Positions 46,738 through 57,984 of a DNA stretch of 64,000 bases are shown here, piece by piece. The position numbers and the translations under genes are program-made. The stretch is from Sophora flavescens (lineage: Eukaryota > Streptophyta > Magnoliopsida > Fabales > Fabaceae). Where the stretch lies: contig CM061067.1 of the NCBI GenBank assembly GCA_030762895.1, forward strand, positions 169,940,518-170,004,517, in the 5' to 3' direction. Positions within the stretch are counted from its first letter, which is position 1. Every line of letters begins with the position of its first letter. The notes under the pieces were generated by a model, which was not told the origin of the DNA, did not search any database, and saw only the letters and a list, made by a program, of their open reading frames with translations.

Positions 46738-47401
46738 CATACAAATTAAACTCTTATATAATGAATTAAAGTTAAACTCTTAAAATAAAATTTGTCCTAG
46801 CCTCATAAATTTCTTTTTCTCCTGAAGATTCTCCCCTTTGGAAGAGCATTTGCAAGCTTTGGCCTACCCTTCTCTGTAATGTAAAAACAGAAAATGGGGC
46901 AGGAAGAGAAACCCTTTTCTAGAGAGATAATTGGAACGACAACCAGACTCGCCTTGAAGATTGTTTGCTAGTTGACATCAACTTGGCTGAAAGGTTCAGA
47001 TCAGCTCAAGACGTTGTTAAGTTCTCAGGGAGTTGGGATGCTGAGTACCTAAAGAACCTTATCCCTGATTTGGCCATCAGAAAAGACCTAGCGATTCCAG
47101 CTCCTTTGCCGAAAGAAGGAAATGATGGTTTAGAGTGGAAGGGGACGTACAATGGAACATTATCGGTAAAGAGTGCTTATTCTGTGTGCGGGTCTTTCAG
47201 TGAATGAGGAAAATAACATCTGGGATATGATTTGGGGATGGGAGGGACCCTATCAAGTTCAGATGTTTCTCTGGAAAACAGGGCATGACAGACTTCTTAC
47301 AAATCAAAGAAGAAGCAGATGGAGCTCTTCCTCGCCTGATTGTAGAAAGTGTCCGAGTGAAGTTGAATCTTTGATTCATATCCTAAGGGATTGTCCGATG
47401 G

Positions 47402-50400
47402 TGTAACATCCCGATTTTTCCACTTTATAAGATCGTTATAAATATAAATAAATGTTTATATTTTTATTTGAAATTTAGAAAATGATTTTGGGACAACTAA
47501 AGTCATATTCATATCATATTTATTTTTATAAGTATACGGTGAAATTTTGGGTTTAAGACTCAGATGGAAACTGGTCTGCGTTTTTTCTTACAGTATAATT
47601 TTATACCGGAAGAAAACCCTAATTTCACCCGAAACTGAAATTTGTAGGTTTTTTTTATATTTTGTACATGAGGAATTCTACTTTCCAAATTTCTGATCAG
47701 AAATGAAATATTATGTTTAATCAGACGAATTTTAGTAAAAGTTCAGATGAAAAACAGTCGGTGTTTTCACTGACAATAAGATTTCAATGATCAGAAAACC
47801 TAATTTTGACTCATGAATTAAATGGATTATGTTTAAAACATATTTCTAACGAGTTTGGTTATTTTGAGAATTTTCGATCGAAAAACAGACGGAAACCCTA
47901 ATCGGGTAATCGACGGAGTCGAGAACGGACGTGCAGAGACAAAATCTGACATTCAATGGATGGAGACAAGTGGTGAATCACAAGGGGCGAGTCATATAGG
48001 TGACTCACCTTAGTAATGATGACATTTTAGGGGATTTTACAAATTTGTCCTTAAGGTTGGTTTTAACTACAAAAATGCCATTGTACAATATTACTATTTT
48101 GCCCTCAAAAATTGTGCTTTGGACCCAAACACCCCTCAAACGCCACGGCCCAAGCACCAAAGGAGGCCATCCTCACTTCTATTTAAGGTATTATCATCTT
48201 CTTCATGAAAGCTTTCCTCCATTTTTACTTAAAAAGATTAAGCTTCCATAAGCTAGTTTGTGAAACAACTTGGTGATTCCTTGCACTTTTTCCATTTCCA
48301 AGAGATAATCCTTGATCCTCGTCATCATTAAACACTATGTTATTCATATGTTTTCATGATTCAATGCCTTATTCATTTTTTCCAATTCTAGATTTAGAAA
48401 CTTTAAAAATTCATAGAAAATCATAGAAAAATCCTAAAAATGTGAAACCAAATTCTATGATCTTGTGTTCATGTCTATATTGTAGATCGAAGAGTTTGAA
48501 TCAAACAAATATTTCCTCCTCGCTTTTCCATTGAGGGCCGAACCTATGTATAAGTGGGTGGAGGAGATTTTGTTTCATTTCCTTGGTAAGTGAACTTGGA
48601 TTTCATCTTTTCATACCATGTATATGTTGAATCCAAAGTGTTGTATCAAAATCAAATCCCTAGCTCATAATTTCATGTCATGGCCGAAATCCCACTCTTT
48701 GTGGAGTTAGGGGATTTTGTTTCACTTGTTGTGTTTTGGTTCATAATCATGTGTTTCAAGTACTTAGGATCATTAATCCAAGGACTTAATAATTTTAGAA
48801 ATTTTTAGTCACAAAACCCTATTGAAGCCGTGACCTAACCTTAGTGGTTAGGTGATTATGTTTGTTTGATTTTGATTGGTTGAGTTGTGATTTGTTGAAG
48901 GATAAATCTTAGTGGATTATCCTGAGTTGTGCAGAGGAAACCGGATTAGAATCGAAAAGTCGTTCGTGAAATCAAAGCTTGAATCTTCAAGAGGTAAGGG
49001 GAGCTTACCTGAGGGATTTTTCCCAATAACTGTATGTGATTAGTGTGTGGTCTGTATTATTTATTTGTGGTCGTGGTGCTTGTTTAATTTGGTTCAAGTT
49101 GTTTAAGTTAAGTTATTTTTACCTGTGATGGTTGATTTGCATTTAAATTGTTTATCTGCAATTATATTATAATGTGTTGTGATGCATGATATGCCTGGGA
49201 ATATTTCTGTGATATTGTTGTTGATTGTTGTTTGAGAAGCCTGACAGTGATCAGTGCCAAATTGAATTAATCAGATAAAAGCCTTAAGAAGCTTTAAAAA
49301 AATTATATTCAATGTTTAATGGAGAAAAATTGGAATATAATATTGATAGAAAATTTTATTTGGGAAAAATGAGGAATGTTGGAAAATATTATTATTTTAA
49401 TGATTTAATAGCATAAGAGTGTTTTGTGAGTCATAGTGAGGACGTAACCGTGAAAATATGTTTGTACTGCTAGTTTACACGTAGGAAATTTCTAAATATT
49501 AAAAAATGTTATTTTAAGAAAATAAGTTTCAAAAATAATTTTATTTTGGTGTTGGAAAAATTATTTTACTAGAAAATTCATAATTGGACTTAAAATGTTT
49601 TTAAAAACGTCAAACGTCGGACAATCCGATAATATTTACGGTAGGATTACTAAAAACAGTAATATTAGTTAAAATAGAGAATTTGTATCAAAGCAATATT
49701 TTCAAGTTCAAAATATTGATTTTATGAAAGAAAATGAATTTCAAGTGATTTTGATGATTTTGTAAAACAAACTTCCAACGTAAACGTATTTCCGTAAAAT
49801 TGTTTTATACGCCGGGTTATTTCCGAAAACTTGGATCAGTTTCGGAAGTTTTGTTTTGATTTTGTGTTTCACCGAAAGAAAATAGTGTTAACGTAAACCT
49901 AATATCCGAGACGTCGTGATACTGGCGTTCATAATTACAAGCATGAAGATCTTTGATCCGTGTTATGTTGTTACACGTTGTACCGTTGTTACACGTTGTG
50001 ATGAACGTTGTTAATAGAGAATATTGTTTTTTTTTTAATTTCATCACCACGAACCTAAGACTGATTGCAAGGTCTAAGGTTTTGTGATTGAGCCTTCGGA
50101 CTTCGTGTTCTGTGTTAGTGTTCACGTTAAAAATTACGAATAGTCGTAAGCCATCTTGAGCTTCGACAAAAGAAGAATGAACTCAAAGAAAATTAATGAG
50201 AACAAAATGTTTTATATGCATGCATTGGCAGACGTGCCACGTCCTATATCTGATACCTTAATGATAGGGTATTCGGGCTACGTTGTTATGTACGATGCCG
50301 TAATGATAGGGTATTCATGCTATGTCCTATGTCTGATACCTTAATGATAGGGTATTCGGGCTACGTTGTTATGTATGATGCCTTAATGATAGGGTATTCA

Positions 50401-51229
50401 TGCTACGTCCTATGTCTGATACCTTAATGATAGGGTATTCGGGCTACGTTGTTATGTATGGTGCCGAATGGTATTCCATGCCACGTTGTGCCTAATATAC
50501 CTGGCAATTGTGCGTGATCAACTCATTTATTTGGTGTTGGGGTCTCCGGAGATTATGTACTAAATTAGAGCCTGAATATTGAAGTGTTCATGCATTTTTT
50601 TTCAAAAAACTGTGATCGGGTATGAAACCCAGTGATAGACTACTTGTTTATTTAAGGAAATGTACATGTGTATGTGTTCTCTTTTGTGTCGCGCATGCGG
50701 TTATTGTGTTAAATCCATATATTGGCATCTCACCCTTACAAATATATCAGGGTTATTCTAGACTACTGTAGTACTTTGGTACACTAGCACGGATGAAGCA
50801 AAGGAATTCACTAAGTTATTCGATGAATTAGATTCTAGATGCTTGAAGAGATATCTGTTCGTGGGAAAGACCATGGGGGTCTTTCCAATAATGTCTTGTA
50901 GAACGATCAGCTTAGGAGTCTTGTTTTGGGTTTTATGTTGAAAAGATCGGTAACTGTGATATTGTAATATATTCTTGGTTTTAAGTTTCTCTTTTTGGAA
51001 ATTGAACCCTTTTGAAAATAAAAACGGTATGCCATGGTGACTTCTTTAAGAATACGAATTTACTATTTATTATATGTATTAAGGTGTTCAAGAGTTATTC
51101 GCGGAAGAAAATTTTTACACCCGAGTTTTCTGCCTTATAATAAATTTATTTTCCGAAAGCAACCAGTAAACATAATTTTTAATTTATTTCCGCACGTGTT
51201 ACAAAGTAATGCCCGAGGAGAGTGTTACA
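47402..51229 (+). mobile_element. 3.8 kb solo LTR with TSD GATGG
   Basis: Begins TGTAACATCCCGATTTTTCC at 47402 and ends GAGGAGAGTGTTACA at 51229. GATGG at 47397-47401 and 51230-51234 is the TSD, inside the LINE 3 frame (RDCP / WIPL). No PBS, internal region or second LTR occurs. TATTTAAGG near 48180 is a possible TATA box. The left LTR at 1-2460 is a relative. TGTAACATCCC starts are frequent in plant chromovirus LTRs (family knowledge), so a Tekay/Del-type source is likely but unproven. Confidence 0.85.
50235..50500 (+). repeat. 83 bp minisatellite inside the solo LTR
   Basis: About three copies of an 83 bp unit (CTGATACCTTAATGATAGGG at 50250, 50333 and 50416). Each is made of two related half-units containing TAATGATAGGGTATTC and ending in GGCTACG or TGCTA(T/C)G. 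Confidence 0.9.
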
Positions 51230-51997
51230 GATGGCAACCCAGGTGTGGATCCCGTTGATTAGGTCTAATCTTTTACATGAGTTCTTTGGTTTGGATCTAC
51301 CTGATTGGATAAAGGCAAACCTCTCTCGCTCGTTTGGAATCTCAAATTCCAGTAAATGGGCTGATATTTTTGCATATGCGTGCTATAATTTGTGGACTTG
51401 GAGGAACAAGGACATCTTTGATCCCGAGTTTGCCCGTCCAACTTAGCCAAATAGGAGAATCCTGCAAGAAGCGTCTCAGTATGAGAACAAGAGAAATCTG
51501 AAATGCTAGGGGGTAAGGAGAAGGAACAAATCAATCAAGCAGATTAAATGGAAGAGTCCCAGGGATGGGTGGTGGAAAATCAACACTGACGGAGCGGCGA
51601 AAGGAAACCTTGGGAAAGCAGGTTGGAGGGGATCATTGGCAATGACAAAGGTTCTTTTGACACTGGCTTTGGTTACAACATTGGCACATGTAATGCGTTC
51701 AAGGCCGAGCTTTGAGGTCTTCTAAAGGGTCTTGAGGTAGCTTGGAATAGAGGGATTAGAAATCTAGAAGTGGAGCTAGATTCGGAGGCAATAATTCAGA
51801 TGGTCTCTAAGGAGAATTGGAGTTATGCCTCTAATTGTAAACTTCTGCAAAGAATTGCTGGATGGACTAGGAAGGAGTGGCATCTAGTGTTCATCCATAT
51901 CTATAGGGAAGGCAATAAATGTGTAGACTGGATCGCAAACTGGAGTTTGGAGCAAGAGTGCGGATTTCACTTGTTGGATAGGGTCCCGATGGACTTA

Positions 51998-52496
51998 GGC
52001 CCCGTTTGTGAGAGCTTAAATAAGCTCCTTATGACTTATCTGATGCCATAAGTTCTTATGCCACGTGTTTGCCACAACTTATGAAAAGAACTTATGGCAT
52101 TTCATAAGTTGCTTTTAACTTATTCTCATAAGTTAGGAAAACTAACTTATGGCATTTCATAAGCTCTTATGCGGACCAGCGCCCAGCGCTGGTAACAGTG
52201 CAGCGCCCAGCGCTGGTCCTCTGCGGGAAGTGATTTTAGAGATTCGCCCCGCGAACCTCGGCTCGCCTCGCGAGTGTGGAAACCAGAAGCTAGCGCCCAG
52301 CGCTGGTGATGTAGCGCCCAGCGCTCATTTAAGCACTTATAATGTATCCAAATGCCTTAATTATGTATAAGTGCTTTTGGAAATATGCATCCAAACGCAC
52401 ATGACTTATTGAATTCAAGCTCTTATGGCATAAGCTCTTGTACAATAAGACCTTATGCTATAAGTGCTTAGTTAAGTTATTTACCCAAACGCACCC
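51998..52496. mobile_element. Tourist/PIF-like MITE carrying a GC-rich insert, TSD TTA
   Basis: Ends GGCCCCGTTTGTGAG (51998) and CCCAAACGCACCC (52496), the latter being GGGTGCGTTTGGG inverted. TTA flanks it at 51995-51997 and 52497-52499. The arms repeat ACTTATGGCATTTCATAAG-like sequence. The centre, 52171-52326, is abruptly GC-rich: four copies of AGCGCCCAGCGCT (three extended to the palindrome CCAGCGCTGG), one TTCGCCCCGCGAA and one CTCGCCTCGCGAG. No coding capacity. Confidence 0.85.
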
Positions 52497-52677
52497 TTAG
52501 CATACATGATCTTTCATGATGGCATTGGGGTATCTGTACCCCGTTTAGTTCTTGATATGTAACTCTTTTTACTTTTTGGGCTTAGGCCCCTTTTAGCATA
52601 AAAAAATAAAACAATAAAATTTGTCCTTTTTCGGTGGAATGCTCACAACCCTTTGGTGATAATATCCCCGGGGAGAG

Positions 52678-52845
52678 TGGGGAATAAGATTGAACGAGAT
52701 GAGGAGTTATAAGGTTGATTTAGTGGTTACGGTGGGGGACTAAGGAATGGAGTGATAAGGAGGTTGAGTGTTCAAACCCCACCCATCAACAAAATACTAA
52801 CATTAATACTAACATTTGTCTCTATAAAAAAAAATAAACGAGATG
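52678..52845 (+). mobile_element. Probable tRNA-derived SINE
   Basis: TGATTTAGTGG (about 52716-52726) fits a pol III A box and GAGTGTTCAAACCCC (about 52769-52783) a B box, with roughly the expected spacing. An unrelated part and an A-rich tail (52828-52838) follow. It is not a functional tRNA. It sits just downstream of the LINE 3 TSD. Confidence 0.55.
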
Positions 52846-53149
52846 TATCTATTTTATTTATTATTATTAATTATTGTATTTAATAAATTTAAAAATGTTC
52901 AATTATAAAACTCGCAAAATTATAATGTATTTTGTCCTTTATTATCTTTATGAACATTGTTAAAAAAAACCTTACTAATATATAATTAAAGGTAACTTTT
53001 AAATAATAACTAAAATACCTAATAAACTTGGATAAGGCTTCTCTTAAATAATAAAATTATAAAGTAAAAAATATAAAAAATATACCGACTTTTGATTAAT
53101 TAAAGTAAATTAATATATTAATATATTTTAATTAATTAAGAATGGATAT
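52846..53149. other. AT-rich spacer, no gene seen
   Basis: Almost entirely A/T with ATTAATTA-type repetition. No ORF or element boundary is recognised. Confidence 0.6.
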
Positions 53150-53745
53150 AGCTTCACTCTCTTATTTTACAATTTAACTTACTTTACAACAATACATACC
53201 CTAGCCGTCTCTCTCTCACAACCTTTCCTCTGAGTCCTCTTTTTCTTCTTCCTTATTCACCGGAAGGGGTGGTTTTGGATCATTTTTTGATCTTGAATCA
53301 CCCATCTATATCATTCTTTCTCTCATTTTATCTAAATAAGTGGTTTTTCTACATAGATCTGATTTTTCTTTCGTGTTTTTCCGTGTTTTCGTCGTCTGCG
53401 TGTGGCGGTATTTTGTTCGTCGTCTTGTTGCGGCGTCGTTTGGTTTCCCGTCTTGTTACGGTGTTCGTTTGGTTCAGATTGGCAGATCAGCTTCGATCCA
53501 TTACAGAGTCAATCAAGATTTGGGCCTCAACGTTACAGAATCGGAGGCATGGGTACTCCGGTCACTTTGATTTTATTATATTTGTAGGTATTTTGCCGTG
53601 TATTGCTATTAACCTGGGTGCTGTGAGTTTGTCTGCAGATTCATCCTTTTTGATTTTTAATGATGCTGAATTTATGTTGTTTTCAATATATTTTATCAAT
53701 TTGAATGAATGAATATTATTTTTTAGTAAAAAAAAATTACTTTGG
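53150..53745 (+). other. Unidentified segment with a 147-codon open frame
   Basis: Pyrimidine-rich start (53200-53260) then an open frame 53269-53712 encoding a hydrophobic, Phe-rich protein. The 5' part looks like a plant 5' UTR, and an A-run follows at about 53730-53738, so a retro-inserted transcript fragment is possible. I recognise no domain and would not treat the frame as a gene without expression or homology. Confidence 0.25.
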
Positions 53746-53929
53746 AACAGTTTTTTCATTAAACTTTAGTCGTTTTAAGAAAAGACAAAGGAGACTCATT
53801 TATTTGCGATATGATGACAGGTTTTATAGTTTTTCTCCAAATTTTCTACTCACATGAAAAAAAGAGTAAAATAACTAAAGGTTAAGGTTGACTTCGTCGC
53901 TTCATTGACGTGCTTTCAATAAGCCCCTC

Positions 53930-54560
53930 ACTTCTTCTGTTGTGTTTGACAGAGTAGAAAAAAAAAAAAAAAACATGAGATGAGAGAAATGAGGAGAAAA
54001 TAAAGTTTTATCTTATTTGGTGTAGGAGAAAAAAAGAGAAGAGAAAATAAAATTGGTGGAACTCATCTCAAAATATTTTCTCTCCTCAAATGAGAAGAAA
54101 ATGGAAGAGGAAGAGAATATTTTATGTAAAATGACTTTTGTATCCTTCTTTTTAGGTTCTTATTCAATTATTTAATAAATTTAAATAAATTAAATTAATC
54201 TAATAAATTTTATTAGTTAAAATAACTTAAATCAATTAAATTAATTTAAATTATTTGATTATTTAAATTAACTTAATTAATAAAATCAAAATATTTGTAT
54301 CTTGACTTTTTTAGTTAAGGGTATTTTTGTCTTTTTATAAATAATTATATTTCTCTCTTCTCATTTTTCTATCCAGCCAAACAAATGAGAGAGAGAACAC
54401 ATTTATTTATCCTCTATTTCTCTTCTATATATTTCTCTTATACCAAACAACACATCAAATCAACTTCATTTCTCACCATTTTCTCTCTTCTCATACTCTT
54501 TCTCACCTCTTTCTCTCTTTTCATTTTCTTCTTACAACCAAACAAAGCATTAAAGTCTAT
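53930..54560. repeat. Large foldback: purine-rich left half, pyrimidine-rich right half
   Basis: The left portion (53955-54120) repeats AGAGGAGAAAAT/GATGAGAGAAATGAGG; the right portion (54345-54535) repeats CTCTCTTCTCATTTTC. They are approximately inverted. Edges TGTTGTGTTTGACAG and CAACCAAACAAAGCA are also imperfectly inverted, as in a MITE or foldback transposon. No TSD is assigned. Confidence 0.5.
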
Positions 54561-54990
54561 TTGATATGACAAAAATAAAGAAAAGAAATTAAAAGAACAC
54601 ATGATAGAAAATAAAAGGAAAAAACTTATTCATAAAAAAAGGAAATAAAAGGAAAAAACCAAAAAAGAAGAAGAAGAAAAAAATAATCATTACGTCATAA
54701 ATGAGTTTTAATAACATTTTTTATTTTGCAATTAAAAGCGCTTTTGAGCTCTATTTATTTTGGCACTATTTAAAGGAATAACTAAAGATATTTTTGAATC
54801 GCTATTAAAGGTATTCCCTTTAATAGTATTTTTTGAGGAAAATATATTTTTTATTCTTTTAATAAAAAAAATAGCTTCATTTGTTCAATGGTCAATTATG
54901 TACATTCAAAATGAAATTCAAAACAAGAAATGATATTTAATAAAGAACACAGTCAAATCTTTGGGAAAAATTGCAAAAATTGTAAAATGA
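54561..54990. other. AT-rich spacer with a dispersed repeat
   Basis: 54553-54600 (AAAGTCTATTTGAT...ATGACAAAAA) recurs at 63470-63510 right of CACTA-2. 54725-54860 carries TATTAAAGGTATTCCCTTT-like phrases that recur at 55740-55850. No gene. Confidence 0.5.
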
Positions 54991-54999
54991 AAATTAAAA

Positions 55000-55625
55000 A
55001 AGAAAATTCATACTTGCCTTCTTCATACGGAGGCATAAGAAGGGGAAAAAACACAATATTCCCTCTTATAAACCTCACATTTCGTGTATCATCTAAATCT
55101 GCAAATTATAAAGGAAATTTCATCACTATCATGGTTTGAAAACTAAAAAGGTAAGAATACATACTTACCTTCTTCAAATTGAGATATAAAAATAGGAAAA
55201 AAAAATTACGATATTCCCTTTAAGAAACCCCAAATTTTGTGTATCATATGGATTATTGGATTTGCATATTAGAAAGGAAATTTCATCATTATATCACAAC
55301 TCAGAAACCAAAAAAGAAATTACTTATACTTACCTTCTTTAAATGAAGGCATGAAAATGGAAAGGAATTATGACATTAATTCATTTTAGAAACCTTTGAT
55401 TTGGTGCCTCTAGATTTGGAAACTAGAAATATTATATAGTATAACGATTTGAAAACTAAAAAGGAAAGAACTCATATTTACCTTCATCAAATGGAAACAT
55501 AAGAATGAAAATAAATCGCGATATTTCTCTTAGAAACCCTTGACTTTGCGTTTCTAGATTTGGAAACAAAAAAAAAAATTCATCTAAAAGAATTCATATT
55601 TATCTTCTTTAAACGGAGCCAAATG
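55000..55625. repeat. Diverged tandem repeat, period about 125-165 bp
   Basis: Five units marked by CATACTTACCTTCTTCAAA-like phrases near 55008, 55159, 55325, 55472 and 55596. Each is followed by an AGAAACCC...TTTGTG/GCG...TCTAGATTTGGAAA-type block in varying preservation. Confidence 0.7.
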
Positions 55626-56147
55626 AAGCAATTGAAAACCCTAGCAGAAAATTACGAACACATAAATGGATATATTGTCCAGGTGGAGTGCCTTTTTTTC
55701 TACAGAAAATGGACTCATTTAATAATACTTCTTTGAGGAAACACTATTAAAGGTATTTCTTTAATAGCGCTTCTATGAGAGAACAGTATTAAATGTATTA
55801 CCTTTTATAGCGCTTCCATAAAGAAACATTATTAAAGGTGGATTGCCTTTTTTCTTTTAAAAAATTGGGGGAAAGATAAAGTAGCCTTAAGTAAATGCTG
55901 TTAAAGATATATCCTTAAATAGCTAGTGTTTAGCATAATTTAATATCTCCACATTTTTTTAAGGTATTTACTTCCGAAACCATTTTTAAATATGTATTTT
56001 TAAAGGTCGAATTAGACGCAATAATGAGAGAAGTCCAAAGGCGCACATTCACCTTCAGACCCGTTATGGGATTAATCTCTGGTTTGACTGGTTGAACAGA
56101 GTTTTACCCCTTGGATCTCAACCTCCCAATAAGGTGACTCCACAAGA
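55626..56147. other. Spacer with GCGCTATTAAAGG phrases; no gene
   Basis: 55725-55850 has three loose direct repeats of AATAGCGCTTC...GAAACA(G)TATTAAAGGTAT. The stretch 56030-56147 directly left of CACTA-2 is more complex but unidentified. Confidence 0.5.
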
Positions 56148-56249
56148 CACTAGTGGAAAATATACATTAGACGGTAAAGGTTTACGTCAATTAACCAAAA
56201 GCTAGACGTTAAAAAGGGGGCGGTGGCAGTTTTGTAAATATCAGACTTC

Positions 56250-56445
56250 ATTAATTCAATTTTAACGTCAGTTGTTGTAAGGACTGACGTTAATAGTGAA
56301 GTGGCTCACTTTTAACGTCAGTTCAATAAACAACTGATGTTAACAGTGAACATTTAACGTCAGTTCTTCATCGAACTGACGTTAAAAGTGAGTCACTTCA
56401 CTTGTAACGTCAGTCCTTACAACAACTGACGTTAAAGGTTATTTT
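56250..56445. repeat. CACTA-2 left subterminal repeats
   Basis: Six or more TTAACGTCAGTT / AACTGACGTTAA copies in both orientations, several as inverted pairs (for example 56362-56391). Each contains TGACGT, the core of TGA-class bZIP sites. Further clusters lie at 57350-57475, 58364-58490 and 58610-58810. Confidence 0.9.
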
Positions 56446-56701
56446 AATAATTTTTTTATCTAGTATACGTACCCTTCCGCATTGCCTTCCTCAAAGTTTC
56501 AGTTTCACAATTGCTTTGATGTTTTATGTTTCTATTTTGAAAACTAAAATATATGTGCGAAGTATAAGTTGAATCAATAACCCAAACCGGATCTCATTCA
56601 TGAAGTGTAATACAGACTGATACAGAAGATTGAAAGGGTTTAAAATCCTATAAAAAGTTACATTAAAAGGGTTTAAAATCCTAAACATTTGTTGAGGCTT
56701 C

Positions 56702-56986
56702 GTTCCCTTCACGGGTGAGCAAGAGAGGAGAGTCGATCGACTGAGTTTTCCAGAATTCAATGAGGAGGTTGTGTGGCAAAGCATAAGGCCACTTTTGGAA
56801 TCCCTTATCACACCCGAAACATTAAAGCTACATCCCATCAGAGAGTTTTATGAAATATGCCAAAGGGAAAACTATACTCCGAATGTGACCATGTCTAGCA
56901 GTGATGGTGTTACTCATGTTGGAATCGAGGTACATGCTGATAATGTGGTCATTCATAAGTCGAGGTTTTGGAACCGTAGCAAATGA
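56702..56986 (+). pseudogene. Captured fragment resembling the C-terminal part of a Dicer-like protein (DCL2-like)
   Basis: An open frame ends at TGA 56984-56986. It reads FPEFNEEVVWQSIRPLLES, then LITPETLKLHPIREFYEIC, then a GVTHVGIEVHADNVVIHK stretch. In plant Dicer-like proteins, especially DCL2, the last RNase III domain is followed by a (V/M)W-x(3)-RPLLEPLVTPET-x(3)-HPVRE linker and a dsRNA-binding domain; this fragment matches that order from memory of the family. It stops inside the dsRBD and lacks the RNase III catalytic region, so it cannot be an enzyme. It lies between two clusters of subterminal repeats, as expected for gene capture by a CACTA element. There is no start of its own. 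Confidence 0.55.
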
Positions 56987-56999
56987 TTCTCCGGAAGGA

Positions 57000-57340
57000 T
57001 GATAAGGTGAGCAACTCACATTATGTGATTTATAGAACCTTATCACCCATGTTATGTGATTTACACAACCTCAGAAGTTGTTTGACCATTAAGACAAAGA
57101 TCTTTGAGTCTAGGAATAGGAAGAAAGAGTGATGAAGTTAATCTCCATGGCAGAGCCATATTGTGAAGCAGAAAATAAAAGGAAGGAAGGAAGCTATTTA
57201 TTGGAGCAGAGGATGAAGTTACTAGGCGTGGTAAGTTGCTAAAAAATTAAGTTGATCATTAAGAGGATTAGCTAAGTTCCAAGGTGAATGGGTAAGTAGC
57301 ACAGTAGTCAAAGGAATGAATGTTTTTGCAGAAACTTATA
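57000..57340 (+). repeat. Internal direct duplication of CACTA-2, copy A
   Basis: TCACATTATGTGATTTA...CCTCAGAAGTTGTTTGACCATTAAGACA...TCTAGGAATAGGAAGAAA recurs, diverged, at 57985-58345. Both copies continue into GGTGAATGGGTAAGTAGCACAGTAGTCAAAGGAATGAATG and then into AACGTCAGTT repeats. The last portion occurs a third time at about 58565-58610. Confidence 0.85.
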
Positions 57341-57759
57341 TACCTTTAACGTCAGTTGTTTAATACAACTGACGTTAAAACTTGTTTAAATAAAAATATT
57401 TATTTTTAACGTCGTTTTTATACAACTGACGTTAAAAGTGTGATTTTTACTTCAGTTAAATAAATAGCTGACGTAAATAATCCTATATCCCTATCTGAAA
57501 TGCTCTGTTGTCACTCTTAACACAGGTCACTCCATATATATATAGTGCAGTTTATTTCTAAACTTTTTTTTTAAACAAGTTTATTTTTAATCTTCATTAA
57601 TTAGCTTGAATTAGTAAACAAATTCTTCTGCAAATTAAAATAAATAAACACTTAACATAAAAACAAGTTATATGTATAATCAAATCGTATCTCATTGAAG
57701 CGATTCATAAGTTACAATTAAATGATTAAAAGATAAAAAAATTCTGCAACATAGCCCTA

Positions 57760-57965
57760 AAATATAAAAAAGTTTTGCTTCAACATCATTTTCTTCTCAG
57801 TCCTGTCCTCAGAAACTCCAATGGATGCATCTCCTCCCTCACTTGAATTCCATGATGCAAAAGTGAATCCACATTGAAATGGATCTTTGCATCTTCTCCT
57901 TCACTGGAATTCCTTGATGCATCGTCTTGAATCCACAGTCACTTGCTTCCAAAGCAAAGTGAAAG
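57760..57965 (-). other. Possible second captured fragment
   Basis: A relatively complex stretch in AT-rich surroundings. Related phrases are TCACTTGAATTCCATGATGCA and TCACTGGAATTCCTTGATGCA, about 65 bp apart, and the minus strand reads without stops for most of it. I recognise no protein. It could be a captured exon or an ancient duplicated spacer. Confidence 0.25.
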
Positions 57966-57984
57966 GGATGACGGAGATGAAATA

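Larger units (their letters stand above)
46820..51995 (+). pseudogene. LINE 3 ORF2 remnant: zf-RVT-like and RNase H
   Basis: 46965-47400 encodes WKGTYNGTLSVKSAYSV, a stop, WDMIWGWEGPYQVQMFLWK and CRKCPSEVESLIHILRDCP. After the solo LTR, 51235-51444 continues with WADIFAYACYNLWTWRN. RNase H motifs follow with stops and frame changes: WWKINTDGAAKGNLGKAG near 51572, then LDSEAIIQMV and YREGNKCVDWIAN at 51770-52000. Not functional. Confidence 0.85.
46799..52612 (+). mobile_element. LINE 3: 5'-truncated LINE with 15 bp TSD, split by a solo LTR and a MITE
   Basis: Flanked by AATAAAATTTGTCCT at 46784-46798 and 52613-52627. It contains only the zf-RVT-like and RNase H end of an ORF2 that differs clearly from LINE 1/2, so it is another L1-type family. 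It carries two insertions: solo LTR 47402-51229 and Tourist-like MITE 51998-52496. Net LINE length is about 1.5 kb. It ends in an A-rich tail (about 52598-52612). Confidence 0.9.

Noticed and set aside
52678..52845. Functional tRNA gene
   Set aside because: A and B boxes are present but no cloverleaf with acceptor stem can be drawn, and an A-rich tail follows; SINE is the better reading.
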